64,000 nucleotides of DNA from Betaproteobacteria bacterium (GCA_900299145.1 OMIN01000155.1:1-64000), one strand, 5' to 3'. Positions 16,870 through 25,859 are shown, counted from the first letter of the stretch. Numbers and translations are program-made. The notes: generated by a model from the sequence alone, not told the origin.

Positions 16870-17847
16870 ATGTATAACCATTTGTTTTTATTACTGTTTT
16901 TCTCTGGCGCGCTAGGCGCAACTGCCACCACTTTCACTCACGCACAGGAGTATCCAAACCGCCCGATCCGCTTTATCGTGCCGTTTCCGGCGAGCGGCGG
17001 CGGCGACATCATTATCCGTGCGCTGTCGCAGCGCCTGACTGAACGTCTCGGCCAGGCGGTGGTGGTGGATAACCGCTCCGGCGCGGGCGGCAATGTCGGT
17101 ACGGAGGCGGTGGCGCGCGCCGCGCCGGACGGCTACACGCTGCTGATGGCCAATATTTCGCCGATGGCCATCAATGTCAGCGTTTACAAAAAGCTGCCGT
17201 TTAACCCGCTCACCGACTTCACGCCCATTACGCTGGTGGCGTCGTTTCCGAATCTGCTGGTGGTGCATCCGTCGCTGCCGGCGCGCTCGCCCAAAGAGCT
17301 GGTGGCGCTGGCGCGCGCGCAGCCCGGCCAGTTAACCTACGGCTATTCGGGCGCGGGCAGCATCACGCATTTGTCGGCAGAGTTTTTCAAGGCCCGATCC
17401 GGCATCGAATTACTGCCGGTGCCGTACAAGGGCGGTGGGCAGGCGCTGATCGACCTGATCGCCGGTCATGTGTCGATGTATTTCAGCAGTCTGCCGGGTG
17501 CATTGCCCCACGTGCGCTCGCAGCGGCTGCGCGCGCTGGCGGTGACCACGCTCGCGCGCTCCAGCGCCATGCCGGAAACGCCCGCGCTGGCGGAATCCGG
17601 CTTCCCGGGTTTTGACGCAGCCACCTGGATCGGTGCGGCCGCGCCTGCCGGCCTTGCGCGCCCCATCGTCGAGCGCCTGAACAAGGAAATTGTCGACATC
17701 ATGCGCGCGTCCGACATGCGCGAGCGGTTGGTGAGCCAAGGCGCCGAGCCGCAAACCAATTCGCCGGAGCAGTTTGCCGCGTATATCAAAAGCGAGATCG
17801 TCAAGTGGGCGAAAATCGTGCGCGATTCGAATATCGCCGCGCAGTAG
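16870..17847 (+). CDS. Bug/TctC-family solute receptor with repeat-derived signal peptide
   Basis: 325 residues from the ATG at 16870. A longer frame starts at 16777, but only the inner ATG gives a proper signal peptide: MYNHLFLLLFFSGALG, cleavage near THAQ/EYP. The hydrophobic core HLFLLLFF is read directly from an AT-rich interspersed element in reverse orientation. Ligand loop PFPASGGGDII, then DNRSGAGG, DGYTL, VPYKGGG. No Shine-Dalgarno sequence is evident before this ATG. Confidence 0.92.
   Translation: MYNHLFLLLFFSGALGATATTFTHAQEYPNRPIRFIVPFPASGGGDIIIRALSQRLTERLGQAVVVDNRSGAGGNVGTEAVARAAPDGYTLLMANISPMAINVSVYKKLPFNPLTDFTPITLVASFPNLLVVHPSLPARSPKELVALARAQPGQLTYGYSGAGSITHLSAEFFKARSGIELLPVPYKGGGQALIDLIAGHVSMYFSSLPGALPHVRSQRLRALAVTTLARSSAMPETPALAESGFPGFDAATWIGAAAPAGLARPIVERLNKEIVDIMRASDMRERLVSQGAEPQTNSPEQFAAYIKSEIVKWAKIVRDSNIAAQ
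16873..16902 (-). repeat. AT-rich interspersed element, copy 6
   Basis: Reverse orientation; core on the minus strand AAAACAAATGGTTAT. It begins right after the ATG of the Bug gene and encodes its signal-peptide hydrophobic core. Confidence 0.85.
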
Positions 17848-18089
17848 TGTCGATGCCACGCCAATGACCATCACGAGCGCCAACCGTGACGGGATGCGGC
17901 GTCACGCGCCAGCAACAAATCACACACAATGTGAAACAGATGCTCGCGCGGCGGCATTTCGGCCCGTCCGGCACCCTGGGTCAGCACACGCATTCCAGCA
18001 TGCGGCATCCACGTACCCCGGCGAATTGACTTCGGGCGGTTGATTCGGGACACTCTACCAAACTCACAATCACATAATTGTTTCCCACT
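17848..18089. other. Intergenic region without a recognised gene
   Basis: 242 bases between a Bug gene and an acyl-CoA-dehydrogenase-like gene. A 60-codon open frame lies on the minus strand (17871-18053) with no family resemblance that I can see. TTGACTTC at about 18027 and AT-richer sequence just before 18090 could belong to a promoter for the downstream operon, but no clear -10 box can be fixed. Confidence 0.4.
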
Positions 18090-19286
18090 ATGAACGCACC
18101 TGCCTCACACGCACAAACCCTGTCGCCCGCTCACGCCGGTGACCTGCTGCAAGCCGCGCGCCAGCTTGGACCGCTGATTCGCGCAAACGCCGAAGAGATT
18201 GAAAAAAATCGCGAACTGCCACGCCCGGTGTTCGAGGCCATGGCCGACGCGGGACTGTTTCTGATGTCAGTGCCGCGCGTGCTGGGTGGGCTGGAAGTGG
18301 ATCTGCCGACACAGGTTCAGGTGGTCGAAGAAATCGGCAAGGCTGACGCCAGCACTGCGTGGGCGCTGAATCAGGGCACCACCTACGGCATGTACGCTGC
18401 CTACATGCAGCCGGCTGCGGCACGCCACATCTGGATCGAAACGCCGCGCGCCGTGGTGTCGAACAGCCCCATCCCCACAGCAAAGGCGGTGGTGGCGCCG
18501 GGCGGTTTCCGGATTACCGCGAATCAGGGTTTCAGCACGGGTTGCCGGCATGCCTCATGGGTGGCGGCGCACGCGCAAGTGATTGAAAACGGCGCAGTGC
18601 GGCAACGCAATGGCAAACCGGAAATCCGCTATTGCCTGGTGCCCAAGGCGCAGGCGAAGATACTCGACACGTGGCACACGCGCGGCATGCGCGGCACCGG
18701 CACGCATCACTTCGAGGTCAACGACGTGTTCGTGCCCGAAGATCACACGGTGCTCACTTCCAAGGACAAAATCATCACTGACGGGCCGCGTTACCGCATG
18801 CCGCAAACGCTGGTGTACGCCTCCGGGGATGGCATCGTGGCGCTGGCCGTGGCGCGCAGTTGCCTCAACGCCTTTTTTGAACTGGCTGGTTCCAAAGAGC
18901 CACGCCACATGAAGGGCCTTTTGCGCGATCAGGCGATGAGCCAGTTCATCGTGGGCCAGGCCGAGGCTTCGATCCGTTCGGGCCGCGCGTTTCTGATGGA
19001 AGCGGTGAACGATATCTGGAACGATGCCAAAAACAAGGGTGAAGCCACCATTGAAAGCCGCGTATCGCTGCGGCTCGCCACGACGCACGCCATCCGGCTC
19101 GCAGTGCGTCTCATCGAAGACATCTACACTGCCAGCGGCGGCAATGCGATTTTCGAAGGCAATCCGATTCAGCGCCACTTTCAGGACATCCACGTCATCA
19201 CGCAACATCTGCAAGGGCGCCTCGCGCATTATGAATTGGCGGGCAGCTTCCTGCTGGGGCTGCCGGTCGATGAAGGCCGTTTGTAA
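18090..19286 (+). CDS. Acyl-CoA-dehydrogenase-fold flavoprotein (group D monooxygenase-like)
   Basis: 398 residues from the ATG at 18090 (a TTG four codons upstream is less likely). The three acyl-CoA dehydrogenase domains are recognisable: an N-terminal helical part with FEAMADAGLFLMSVPRVLGG, a central beta domain with TWHTRGMRGTGTHHFEVNDV, and a C-terminal helical part with IYTASGGNAIFEGNPIQR. The ending FQDIHVITQHLQGR is the pattern of flavin-dependent hydroxylases of the HpaB/DszC kind rather than beta-oxidation enzymes. It overlaps the start of the next Bug gene by 17 bases, implying translational coupling. Confidence 0.87.
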   Translation: MNAPASHAQTLSPAHAGDLLQAARQLGPLIRANAEEIEKNRELPRPVFEAMADAGLFLMSVPRVLGGLEVDLPTQVQVVEEIGKADASTAWALNQGTTYGMYAAYMQPAAARHIWIETPRAVVSNSPIPTAKAVVAPGGFRITANQGFSTGCRHASWVAAHAQVIENGAVRQRNGKPEIRYCLVPKAQAKILDTWHTRGMRGTGTHHFEVNDVFVPEDHTVLTSKDKIITDGPRYRMPQTLVYASGDGIVALAVARSCLNAFFELAGSKEPRHMKGLLRDQAMSQFIVGQAEASIRSGRAFLMEAVNDIWNDAKNKGEATIESRVSLRLATTHAIRLAVRLIEDIYTASGGNAIFEGNPIQRHFQDIHVITQHLQGRLAHYELAGSFLLGLPVDEGRL

Positions 19287-20262
19287 GATTCGCGCCTTTG
19301 TTCTGACGGCAGCTTTGGCTGCCGTTTTTGTGCCGGGTGCCGCGCATGCGCAAGCGGGTGCGGCGGCAAACTACCCGAACAAGCCCATCCGCATTATTGT
19401 CACGTTTACCGCGGGCGGCCCCACCGACGGCATCGCCCGTACGCTGGCGCAGGACATGTCGGCTTCACTCGGCCAAAGCGTGATCGTGGAAAACCGCACC
19501 GGCGCCAACGGCCAGATCGGCACCGTCGCTGCCGCGCGCGCCACGCCCGATGGTTACACGCTGCTTTACAACTCGCTCAATCACACCATCAACTCGCTGC
19601 TGATGAAAAACCCCGGCTACGACCCGATCAAGGATTTCGCGCCGATCACGCTGGCCATGTTCAGTTCGTCCGTGCTGGTGGTGGGCGCGTCGCAGCCGTG
19701 GCAAAACCTGCAGGATCTGGTGAACGCCAGCAAGTCGAACAGCATCACCTTCGGCTCGGCGGGCATCGGCGGTTCGGCGCATCTCACCGCGGAACTCTTT
19801 CGTTCTCAGGCCGCCGCGAAGATGACGCACATTCCGTTTCGCGGCAACGGGCAGGCGCTGGTCGACGTGATCGCCGGGCAGGTGTCGTTTATTTTTCATC
19901 CCATGGGCGGCATACACGAGTACGTGACTTCGAAGCGCGTGCGCGCGCTGGCCATCACCACACCACAGCGCCATGCGCTGTACCCGGATACGCCAACGAT
20001 GAAAGAACTTGGCTACAACGGCTTCGACGAAGCGCAGTCCTGGAGCGGCATGCTGGCGCCCGCGGGTACGCCGCGCGCCATTGTCGACAAGCTGTCCGGC
20101 GTTATACTGAAGTCGATGAACACTGGCGCGCTTAAAAAGCGTGCTGAAACGTACGGTCAGACGTTGGTTGGCGGCACGCCCGAAGACTTTCGCAAGTTTC
20201 TGGTAAGCGACGCCGAGCGCTGGCAGCGCGTTTTACGCAACGCGGGCATCAAGCCGGAGTAG
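19270..20262 (+). CDS. Bug/TctC-family solute receptor, GGPTD/PFRGNG type
   Basis: 330 residues; the ATG at 19270 lies inside the end of the preceding gene and gives a signal peptide KAVCKIRAFVLTAALAAVF with cleavage near AHAQ/AGA. The ligand loop is TFTAGGPTDGI, and PYKG is replaced by IPFRGNGQAL. The same GGPTD plus PFRGNG combination occurs in the Bug protein at 49194-50177, which also adjoins a TauD gene. That makes these two a subfamily likely to bind the same kind of ligand. Confidence 0.94.
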   Translation: MKAVCKIRAFVLTAALAAVFVPGAAHAQAGAAANYPNKPIRIIVTFTAGGPTDGIARTLAQDMSASLGQSVIVENRTGANGQIGTVAAARATPDGYTLLYNSLNHTINSLLMKNPGYDPIKDFAPITLAMFSSSVLVVGASQPWQNLQDLVNASKSNSITFGSAGIGGSAHLTAELFRSQAAAKMTHIPFRGNGQALVDVIAGQVSFIFHPMGGIHEYVTSKRVRALAITTPQRHALYPDTPTMKELGYNGFDEAQSWSGMLAPAGTPRAIVDKLSGVILKSMNTGALKKRAETYGQTLVGGTPEDFRKFLVSDAERWQRVLRNAGIKPE

Positions 20263-20287
20263 CGGGATTGCACGCTCTTGCACCATA

Positions 20288-20318
20288 TTAAAAATATCAA
20301 TTAAAACAAATACTTACA
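20288..20318 (+). repeat. AT-rich interspersed element, copy 7
   Basis: TTAAAAATATCAATT followed by core AAAACAAATACTTAC. It lies between a Bug stop (20262) and a TauD start (20340). This copy is close to the consensus. Confidence 0.9.
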
Positions 20319-20339
20319 ATACCCAGTAGGAGAACCCCG

Positions 20340-21257
20340 ATGCTCACCATCACCCCCACCGGTCAAACGCTGGGCGCCACGGTCACCGGCGTCGATTTGT
20401 CAAAGCCCTTGAGTCAAGCCGACTTTGCGCAAACGCTGCAAGCATTGGGCGAACACGGCGTGCTGCGCTTTTCGGGCCAGCATTTGAGTGCCGGCGCGAT
20501 ACGCGATTTTTCGCTGCGCTTCGGGCCGATACAGGTGGGCGTGAGCGAAGGATTCCGCCACCCTGACGCACGCGAAGTTGGCATCCTCTCCAACGTGGTT
20601 GAAAACGGCAAACCCATCGGCCTTGCGGATGCCGGACAGGATTGGCATACCGACATGTCGTACCGCGAGACGATCGGCTTCGTCAACGTGCTTTACGCGG
20701 TGAAAGTGCCGGTGCGCGACGGCAAGGCCATCGGCGACACGCTGTTCGCCAATACACGCGCCGCTTACGAAGACCTCGCACCCGAATGGAAATCACGGCT
20801 CGCCGGCATGACGGCGACGCACGACTTCAACAAATTCTGGGACAACATGCGCCACAACCACGGCAGCAGCCGTCCGCCGCTGACCGCGGAGCAGCGCGCC
20901 AAGCGCCCGCCGGTGGTACACCCGATTTTCATGACGCATCCGATCACCGGACGCATGGTTCTCTACTGCAACCCCGGCTACGCGATCCGCATCAACGAAA
21001 TGACTGAGGCTGAAAGCGACAAGGTGCTCGACATGCTGTTTAAACACCAGTTGCAGGACAAATACATCTACCGCCATTCGTGGCAGGTCAACGATTTGCT
21101 GATCTGGGAACACATCGGCACGCTGCACAACGCCATTCCCGATTACGGCCCCGAAGAACACCGCATGATGCTGCGCTGTCAGGTGATGAGTACGCCGAAG
21201 ATGTTTGAGCCGGGATTTGTGGCGCGCGCGATTGAGCACGGCAGCGCGGTGCATTGA
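20340..21257 (+). CDS. TauD/TfdA-family Fe(II)/2-oxoglutarate dioxygenase
   Basis: 305 residues. Iron ligands His103-x-Asp105 in DWHTDMSY and His263 in TLHNAIPDY. AGGAGA lies 7 bases before the ATG. It shares long blocks with the enzyme at 50211-51101, such as LSNVVENGKPIGLADAG, THDFNKFWDNMR and HPITGRMVLYCNPGY, so the two are paralogues. The HNAIPDYGPEEHR ending differs from TfdA's HRG ending and from taurine dioxygenase. It lies between two Bug receptors on the same strand. A carboxylate or sulfonate substrate is likely but unproved. Confidence 0.9.
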   Translation: MLTITPTGQTLGATVTGVDLSKPLSQADFAQTLQALGEHGVLRFSGQHLSAGAIRDFSLRFGPIQVGVSEGFRHPDAREVGILSNVVENGKPIGLADAGQDWHTDMSYRETIGFVNVLYAVKVPVRDGKAIGDTLFANTRAAYEDLAPEWKSRLAGMTATHDFNKFWDNMRHNHGSSRPPLTAEQRAKRPPVVHPIFMTHPITGRMVLYCNPGYAIRINEMTEAESDKVLDMLFKHQLQDKYIYRHSWQVNDLLIWEHIGTLHNAIPDYGPEEHRMMLRCQVMSTPKMFEPGFVARAIEHGSAVH

Positions 21258-21298
21258 GGCTTGTCGGGTGAACGCAAGTTCAAATTTCAGGTGACGCG

Positions 21299-22276
21299 AT
21301 GAACAGAAAACGGGCGCTGCTATCCGCGCTGGCATGCGCCGCCAGCATGGGCGCAATGGCCAGCACGGCGCTCGCCCAATCAAACTATCCCAGCCGCCCC
21401 ATACGCTTCATCATCGGCTTTCCACCCGGGGGATCGGCTGACCCGGCCACACGTATCGTGAGCGCGGCGCTGTCGGAGCAAATGCGCCAGCCGGTGATCG
21501 TCGATAACCGCCCGGGTGCGGACGGCGCTCTGTCGGCGGAACTGGCCATGCGCGCGCCTGCCGATGGGCATACGCTGCTGTTTGGCTCCGTCAACGCCAT
21601 GACCGCCGCAGTGGCGCTGCGCAAAGCGCCAAGTTACGACCCCGCCCGCGATTTCACACCCATTTCGATGATGGGACGCGCCACGCAGTTCATCTATGTG
21701 CATCCCGGCGTACCGGCCAAAACGCTGGGAGAGTTTATTGCCCACGCCAAGGCCAATCCGGGCAAGTTGAACTGCGGCATTCCCAATCCGCTGTCGGGCT
21801 TTCAGTACATTCAGCTGGCGCGCGCCACCGGCACAGATTTGTTGCACGTGCCGTACAAGGGCGAAGGGCCGGTGATGCCGGATCTGCTCAGTGCGCGCCT
21901 GCACTCCACCATCAACAGTTCCGGCACCGCAACCGTGTTGCACAAGGAAGGCAAGTTGCGCGCACTGGCCGTACTGCTGAAGAATCGTTCGCCGCTGCTG
22001 CCCGACGTGCCGACGGTGGACGAGGCTGGCGTGCCGCAGGTCACCGTACGGCACTGGGCGGGCGTGTTCGGCCCGGCAAAACTGCCCGGGGAACTGGTGA
22101 CGCGTTTGAACAGGGAAATCAGCACAGCGCTGGGCCGCGCCGACGTGAAGGAAAAATTTCTGTCGTTCGGTTACGCCATTGAAGGCTCAACGCCCGAAGA
22201 GCTGGCGGCGATCAACCGCAACGATCTCGTGCTGTGGCGCAGGCTGGTCAAGGAAGCAAACGTAACGCTGGACTAG
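21299..22276 (+). CDS. Bug/TctC-family solute receptor
   Basis: 325 residues. Signal peptide NRKRALLSALACAASMGAMA, cleavage near ALAQ/SNY. Ligand loop GFPPGGSADPAT, DNRPGADG, DGHTL, VPYKGEGPV. AGGTGA lies 8 bases before the ATG. It is the last gene of the operon-like run 18090-22276. The unusual ADP-A in place of TDI at the end of the loop sets it apart from the other receptors here. Confidence 0.94.
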   Translation: MNRKRALLSALACAASMGAMASTALAQSNYPSRPIRFIIGFPPGGSADPATRIVSAALSEQMRQPVIVDNRPGADGALSAELAMRAPADGHTLLFGSVNAMTAAVALRKAPSYDPARDFTPISMMGRATQFIYVHPGVPAKTLGEFIAHAKANPGKLNCGIPNPLSGFQYIQLARATGTDLLHVPYKGEGPVMPDLLSARLHSTINSSGTATVLHKEGKLRALAVLLKNRSPLLPDVPTVDEAGVPQVTVRHWAGVFGPAKLPGELVTRLNREISTALGRADVKEKFLSFGYAIEGSTPEELAAINRNDLVLWRRLVKEANVTLD

Positions 22277-22309
22277 GCGGCAAGGTCTTGTTGCCTGCCA
22301 ACGCCAAAA

Positions 22310-22594
22310 CTAGGTCTTGATGCTGTCGTACCCGCCGCGACCGCCAAATTCCGCCTGACGAATCGCGCTTTGCAATGCCGCGGACAGCGCCTTCGCGGCA
22401 TCCAGCGAAATTTCCACCGCGATGCGTGAACCCGGCCCCAAGGCCGAGTTCACGAAATCCAGCGAAATCGCATCTTCAAACAGGGCATGATGCGGATGGT
22501 CATACGTCACCACGACGTGCGTAAGGTCGATCCATCCTTCGCCGCCCCTGCCCATGCCATCGGTTTCGACGATTTCAAGAATGGAAGTGCACAT
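22310..22594 (-). CDS. Small conserved hypothetical protein
   Basis: 94 residues beginning MCTSILEIVETDGMGRGGEG. It has a DHPHHALFEDAISLDFVN segment with several His and acidic residues that could bind metal, and a helical end rich in Ala. The pattern reminds me of small proteins beginning MCTY with a DHP-H motif (possibly the DUF6295 group), but this is from memory. There is no signal peptide. It lies 48 bases downstream of the dienelactone hydrolase gene on the same strand and is probably co-transcribed with it. Function unknown. Confidence 0.7.
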   Translation of the reverse strand: MCTSILEIVETDGMGRGGEGWIDLTHVVVTYDHPHHALFEDAISLDFVNSALGPGSRIAVEISLDAAKALSAALQSAIRQAEFGGRGGYDSIKT

Positions 22595-22642
22595 CGCTGA
22601 CGATCCGTTTGCTGTTTGAAGGGGATAAAAGCCAGCGGCAAA

Positions 22643-23389
22643 TTACTTCGGCAGGTGCTTTTCGAAGAACGCGTAGACTTTTTTCCAGCCGTCGAGCGAC
22701 TGTTCCACGCGATACATCGGGCGGTCATAGTAGAAAAAGCCATGGCCTGCGCCGTCGTAGCGGGTGAAGTCATAGTTCTTGCCGTGCTTTTTCAGCTCGG
22801 CTTCGTGCTGGTTGACCTGCTCCGGCGTCGGCGCCTTGTCGTCGTTACCGAAGAGGCCCAGCAGCGGGCACGACAGGCCGGCCGTCATGTCGATCGGCGC
22901 TACCGGCATTTTCGGGTTCAGGTCTTCTTTCGCCATCACCACGCGGCCGCCCCACAGTTCAACGGCACAATCGATGTCCTTGTGCTGGCACGCATACATG
23001 AAGGTCTGGCGGCCGGCCGAGCACGAACCAAACATGCCAACCTTGCCGTTCACATACGATTGCCCGCGCAGCCATTTGACCGCGCCATTCAAGTCACCCA
23101 TGGCCTGCGCGTCGGAAATACCGCCCTCGGCGCGCACCTTGGCGGCGATGTCGTCCGACTTGCCTTCGCCGGCGCGATGAAACAGGTTCGGGCAAATCGT
23201 CGCGTAACCGTGATGCGTGAGGCGGCGCGTCGTCTCAAAATACCACTCGTCCCAGCCGGGAATGTGGTGCACCAGCACCACGCCGGGGAACGGCCCGTTG
23301 CCCAGCGGCTTGGCAATATAGGCGGAAATCTGCTCGCCGTTGTTGCCGGAGATCATGATGGTATCGGTGGTCATGCCTTTGTGTGTCAT
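22643..23389 (-). CDS. Dienelactone hydrolase-family protein
   Basis: 248 residues with the alpha/beta-hydrolase fold. The nucleophile is Cys123 in FGSCSAGRQ, at the same residue number as in classical dienelactone hydrolase. The acid is Asp183 or Asp184 in FGNDDKAPT and the base His216 in GAGHGFF. Classical members open the dienelactone of the chlorocatechol ortho pathway; many relatives act on other lactones or esters. No signal peptide. It stands at the head of a two-gene minus-strand unit. The chlorocatechol role is not supported by neighbours. Confidence 0.88.
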   Translation of the reverse strand: MTHKGMTTDTIMISGNNGEQISAYIAKPLGNGPFPGVVLVHHIPGWDEWYFETTRRLTHHGYATICPNLFHRAGEGKSDDIAAKVRAEGGISDAQAMGDLNGAVKWLRGQSYVNGKVGMFGSCSAGRQTFMYACQHKDIDCAVELWGGRVVMAKEDLNPKMPVAPIDMTAGLSCPLLGLFGNDDKAPTPEQVNQHEAELKKHGKNYDFTRYDGAGHGFFYYDRPMYRVEQSLDGWKKVYAFFEKHLPK

Positions 23390-23688
23390 GGTGCTTCCTT
23401 TCAGTGAACAGTGAAGAGTTAGTGGCGAATAAACCTGAAGACTTTAGCCGGAGGAGAACCGTCCGGCGGCTTACGGCAAAAGGGGTGCTACGCATTCGCG
23501 GAGGAATTGTAGCTGAAAAAACGAACTTGCCCATCAACCACCGTGCCGCATTGCGCCACATATCGAGACTCGCCACCGCAAACGCCAACCGATGCGTGCG
23601 CGTAAAATCCGATACCGTATCGTGGTTTCTCGTCCGATGAATTTTCGATGAAAAGTTGCCTGCGCAAACTGCAATACCCGGCCCGCCC
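23390..23688. other. Intergenic region between divergent genes
   Basis: About 300 bases between the dienelactone hydrolase and the zinc-ribbon membrane protein. It holds a small inverted repeat (GCCGGA at 23447-23452 with TCCGGC at 23462-23467). Otherwise I see no gene, RNA or clear promoter box. Both neighbouring transcripts should start here. Confidence 0.4.
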
Positions 23689-24690
23689 ATGACCGAAACC
23701 TGCCCCTGGTGCTCCGCCCCGCGCGGCACGGGCGACGACTGCCCGCGCTGCGGCGCCAATTACGCCAAGGCTGCGGCCATCAGAGCGCATGGCCGCGCCA
23801 CTTCTGCCACCCCTGCTGCGGCGCCGGCCACGCCCGACGAGGCCGCGACCGGCGATGCCACACTGGTATGCCTGCACGAAGCGCCGGAGGAGTGGAAAGA
23901 AGTCAGTGATGCGGAACTGGAGCTAAAGTTCTGCATCGCGGCAATCCCCGCTGCACTGTTGTTCGCCATGGCATTTCACGCCTCCGGCTTTGGCGCCGCA
24001 TTGCAGCGCATATTTCTCACCATGCCGGTGCACGAATTCGGCCATGCGCTGACCGCGTGGTTTTGCGGTTACACCGCGATCCCAACACTGTGGAAAACCC
24101 TGGTGCCTGAAACGCGCGGCTTCATCGCGCCGGTGCTGCTGGCAGGCGCCATAGGCTACATGATGTACCAGGCGCGTGAGTCGGATAAGCCGGTGTGGCT
24201 CTATGCAGGTGCAGCACTGCTCGTACCGCAAGTCGCGTGCACGTTCGTCATTTCGGCCAAAAACGCGAACATGCTGATCACCTTCGGCGGCGACGGCATG
24301 GGCATGATCATCGCCATCGTATTGATGGCGAGTTTCTTTTTCGGCAAGCGCACGCAGCTTTACAAAGGCTCGCTGCGCTGGGGATTTGTCGTCATTGGCG
24401 CGGCGTCATTCGTCGACATCTATGCAACGTGGTGGAAATCGCGCAAGGACGACAACGCGATTCCTTACGGCACGACGGGCGGCATGGCGACCGATGCGAT
24501 GAAGCTGGTCGATGATCACGGCTGGACGCTGCCATTGCTGGTGCACCGCTACGTGGTGCTGGGCGTGTGCTGTTTAATCACGCTCGCGTGCATCTACGCG
24601 TGGGGCGTGTGGCGCGCGAAAACGGAACTCGAAGCGCGGCGCGCCGCCGAAAAGAAAGCAGCATGGGAGGCTGGTCGCCCGGGTCGCTAG
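23689..24690 (+). CDS. Membrane protein with N-terminal zinc ribbon and HExxH motif
   Basis: 333 residues from the ATG at 23689 (a TTG 11 codons upstream is possible). Residues 5-21 form a zinc ribbon with CPWC and CPRC pairs. An Ala/Thr-rich linker follows, then several hydrophobic segments. In the first membrane region, MPVHEFGHALTAWFCGY contains HEFGH (His115, Glu116, His119), the zinc signature of gluzincin and site-2-protease-like (M50) peptidases. The M50 second motif (N/LDG) is not obvious, though LVDDHGW near residue 275 could supply a later ligand. Function unknown; an intramembrane protease is the best guess. Confidence 0.75.
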   Translation: MTETCPWCSAPRGTGDDCPRCGANYAKAAAIRAHGRATSATPAAAPATPDEAATGDATLVCLHEAPEEWKEVSDAELELKFCIAAIPAALLFAMAFHASGFGAALQRIFLTMPVHEFGHALTAWFCGYTAIPTLWKTLVPETRGFIAPVLLAGAIGYMMYQARESDKPVWLYAGAALLVPQVACTFVISAKNANMLITFGGDGMGMIIAIVLMASFFFGKRTQLYKGSLRWGFVVIGAASFVDIYATWWKSRKDDNAIPYGTTGGMATDAMKLVDDHGWTLPLLVHRYVVLGVCCLITLACIYAWGVWRAKTELEARRAAEKKAAWEAGRPGR

Positions 24691-24706
24691 CGCCAAGCAC
24701 ACGGCT

Positions 24707-24737
24707 CTAAAAATATTAATAAAAACAGATAGTTACA
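24707..24737 (+). repeat. AT-rich interspersed element, copy 8
   Basis: CTAAAAATATTAATA followed by core AAAACAGATAGTTAC, 17 bases after the stop of the membrane-protein gene and before a convergent Bug gene. Confidence 0.88.
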
Positions 24738-24804
24738 GAAAACGCTTTACCGGCACTACGCCCGCGCAGCGCTTGCCCCGCACTGGCACACCTGCCGCAA
24801 AACC

Positions 24805-24824
24805 CTATTCGCTATTCGCTATTC
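24805..24824. repeat. 7-bp tandem repeat at a gene end
   Basis: CTATTCG repeated twice plus CTATTC. The last unit overlaps the stop codon of the minus-strand Bug gene (24819-24821), so slippage here would not change the protein. Confidence 0.6.
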
Positions 24825-25811
24825 AATCACCGCGCCCGATGCCTTGATTATCGGCAGCCAGCTCGCGACATCAGCCTTGGCGAATTCGGCAAATTCCGCC
24901 GGCCCGCGATACGTCGGTGGCGTGCCGATTTTCAGATAGCGCTCGCGCACGTCGGGCCGCGCAAGGCCGCGGCGGATTTCCTCGGTCAGCCGCGCCAGCG
25001 CGGGCTTCGGAATATTCGGCGGCCCGCATACGCCCTGCCACAGCACCGCTTCCGCGTCGACAAAGCCCGCCTCGCGCGCGGTCGGCACCGTGGGCAGCTC
25101 CGGCAGGCGCTTCGGCGCGCTCACTGCCAGCAATTTCAGACGAGGCCCGATGTTAACCGTGGCCGGCAATGCAAACAGCAGTTGCGTCTCGCCGCTCGCG
25201 AGTTCCGGTACACCGGAGCCTTTATAGGGAACATGCGTCATGCCCAATCCCGCACCGCGATTAAACCGCTCGGCCAACAAATGCGAACTGCCGCCCACGC
25301 CGGGCGATGCGTAATACACCTTCCCCGAGTTGGCCTTCGCCCACGCCGCGAATTCCTTGAGCGTATTCGGCGGAATCGTCGCGGGCGCAGCCGCCACCAG
25401 ATAGGATTCCACCACCTGCGCGATCAGCGTGAAATCCTTGATCGGATCATAAGGCTGCTGACGCGTCAGAAACGGCCCGGTCACATGCGAACTGGTGGTG
25501 CACATGAAAAGCGTGTAGCCATCCGCCGTTGCTTTCGACACATCGCGCGCGGCAACTATGCTCGCCATGCCGGGCCGGTTCTCCACCACCACCGGCTGGT
25601 TAAAAGCCTCCGACAAAAACTGCGCCACAATGCGCCCTGATACATCGACGCCGGAGCCGGCGACGAAGCCGACGACCATGCGCAGGGGTTTGGAGGGGAA
25701 TTCCTGGGCTGATGCGGGCACGCTTGCGAGAACGGTACCAACCGCAATCAGAGCGCTCCACGTTGCGACTGACGCTATAGGCAAGGATCGAAGTGCCGTG
25801 TACGATTTCAT
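24819..25811 (-). CDS. Bug/TctC-family solute receptor with variant ligand loop
   Basis: 330 residues from the ATG at 25811, which has GGAGGA 8 bases upstream; an in-frame start six codons earlier is less likely. Signal peptide KSYTALRSLPIASVATWSAL, cleavage near ASAQ/EFP. Ligand loop GFVAGSGVDVS lacks the Gly-Gly-x-x-Asp pattern in its common form; then ENRPGMAS, DGYTL, VPYKGSG. Mature domain is about five residues shorter in the PYKG-to-LLF segment than its neighbours. No enzyme gene adjoins it directly. Confidence 0.94.
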   Translation of the reverse strand: MKSYTALRSLPIASVATWSALIAVGTVLASVPASAQEFPSKPLRMVVGFVAGSGVDVSGRIVAQFLSEAFNQPVVVENRPGMASIVAARDVSKATADGYTLFMCTTSSHVTGPFLTRQQPYDPIKDFTLIAQVVESYLVAAAPATIPPNTLKEFAAWAKANSGKVYYASPGVGGSSHLLAERFNRGAGLGMTHVPYKGSGVPELASGETQLLFALPATVNIGPRLKLLAVSAPKRLPELPTVPTAREAGFVDAEAVLWQGVCGPPNIPKPALARLTEEIRRGLARPDVRERYLKIGTPPTYRGPAEFAEFAKADVASWLPIIKASGAVIE

Positions 25812-25859
25812 TTTGAATCCTCCAGGCAACGTGATTTTTGCAAGGCGGAAAGGTTCAAG

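Noticed and set aside
17871-18053. 60-codon minus-strand frame between Bug and flavoprotein genes
   Set aside because: It has no ribosome binding site, no family similarity that I can see, and lies where a promoter is expected.
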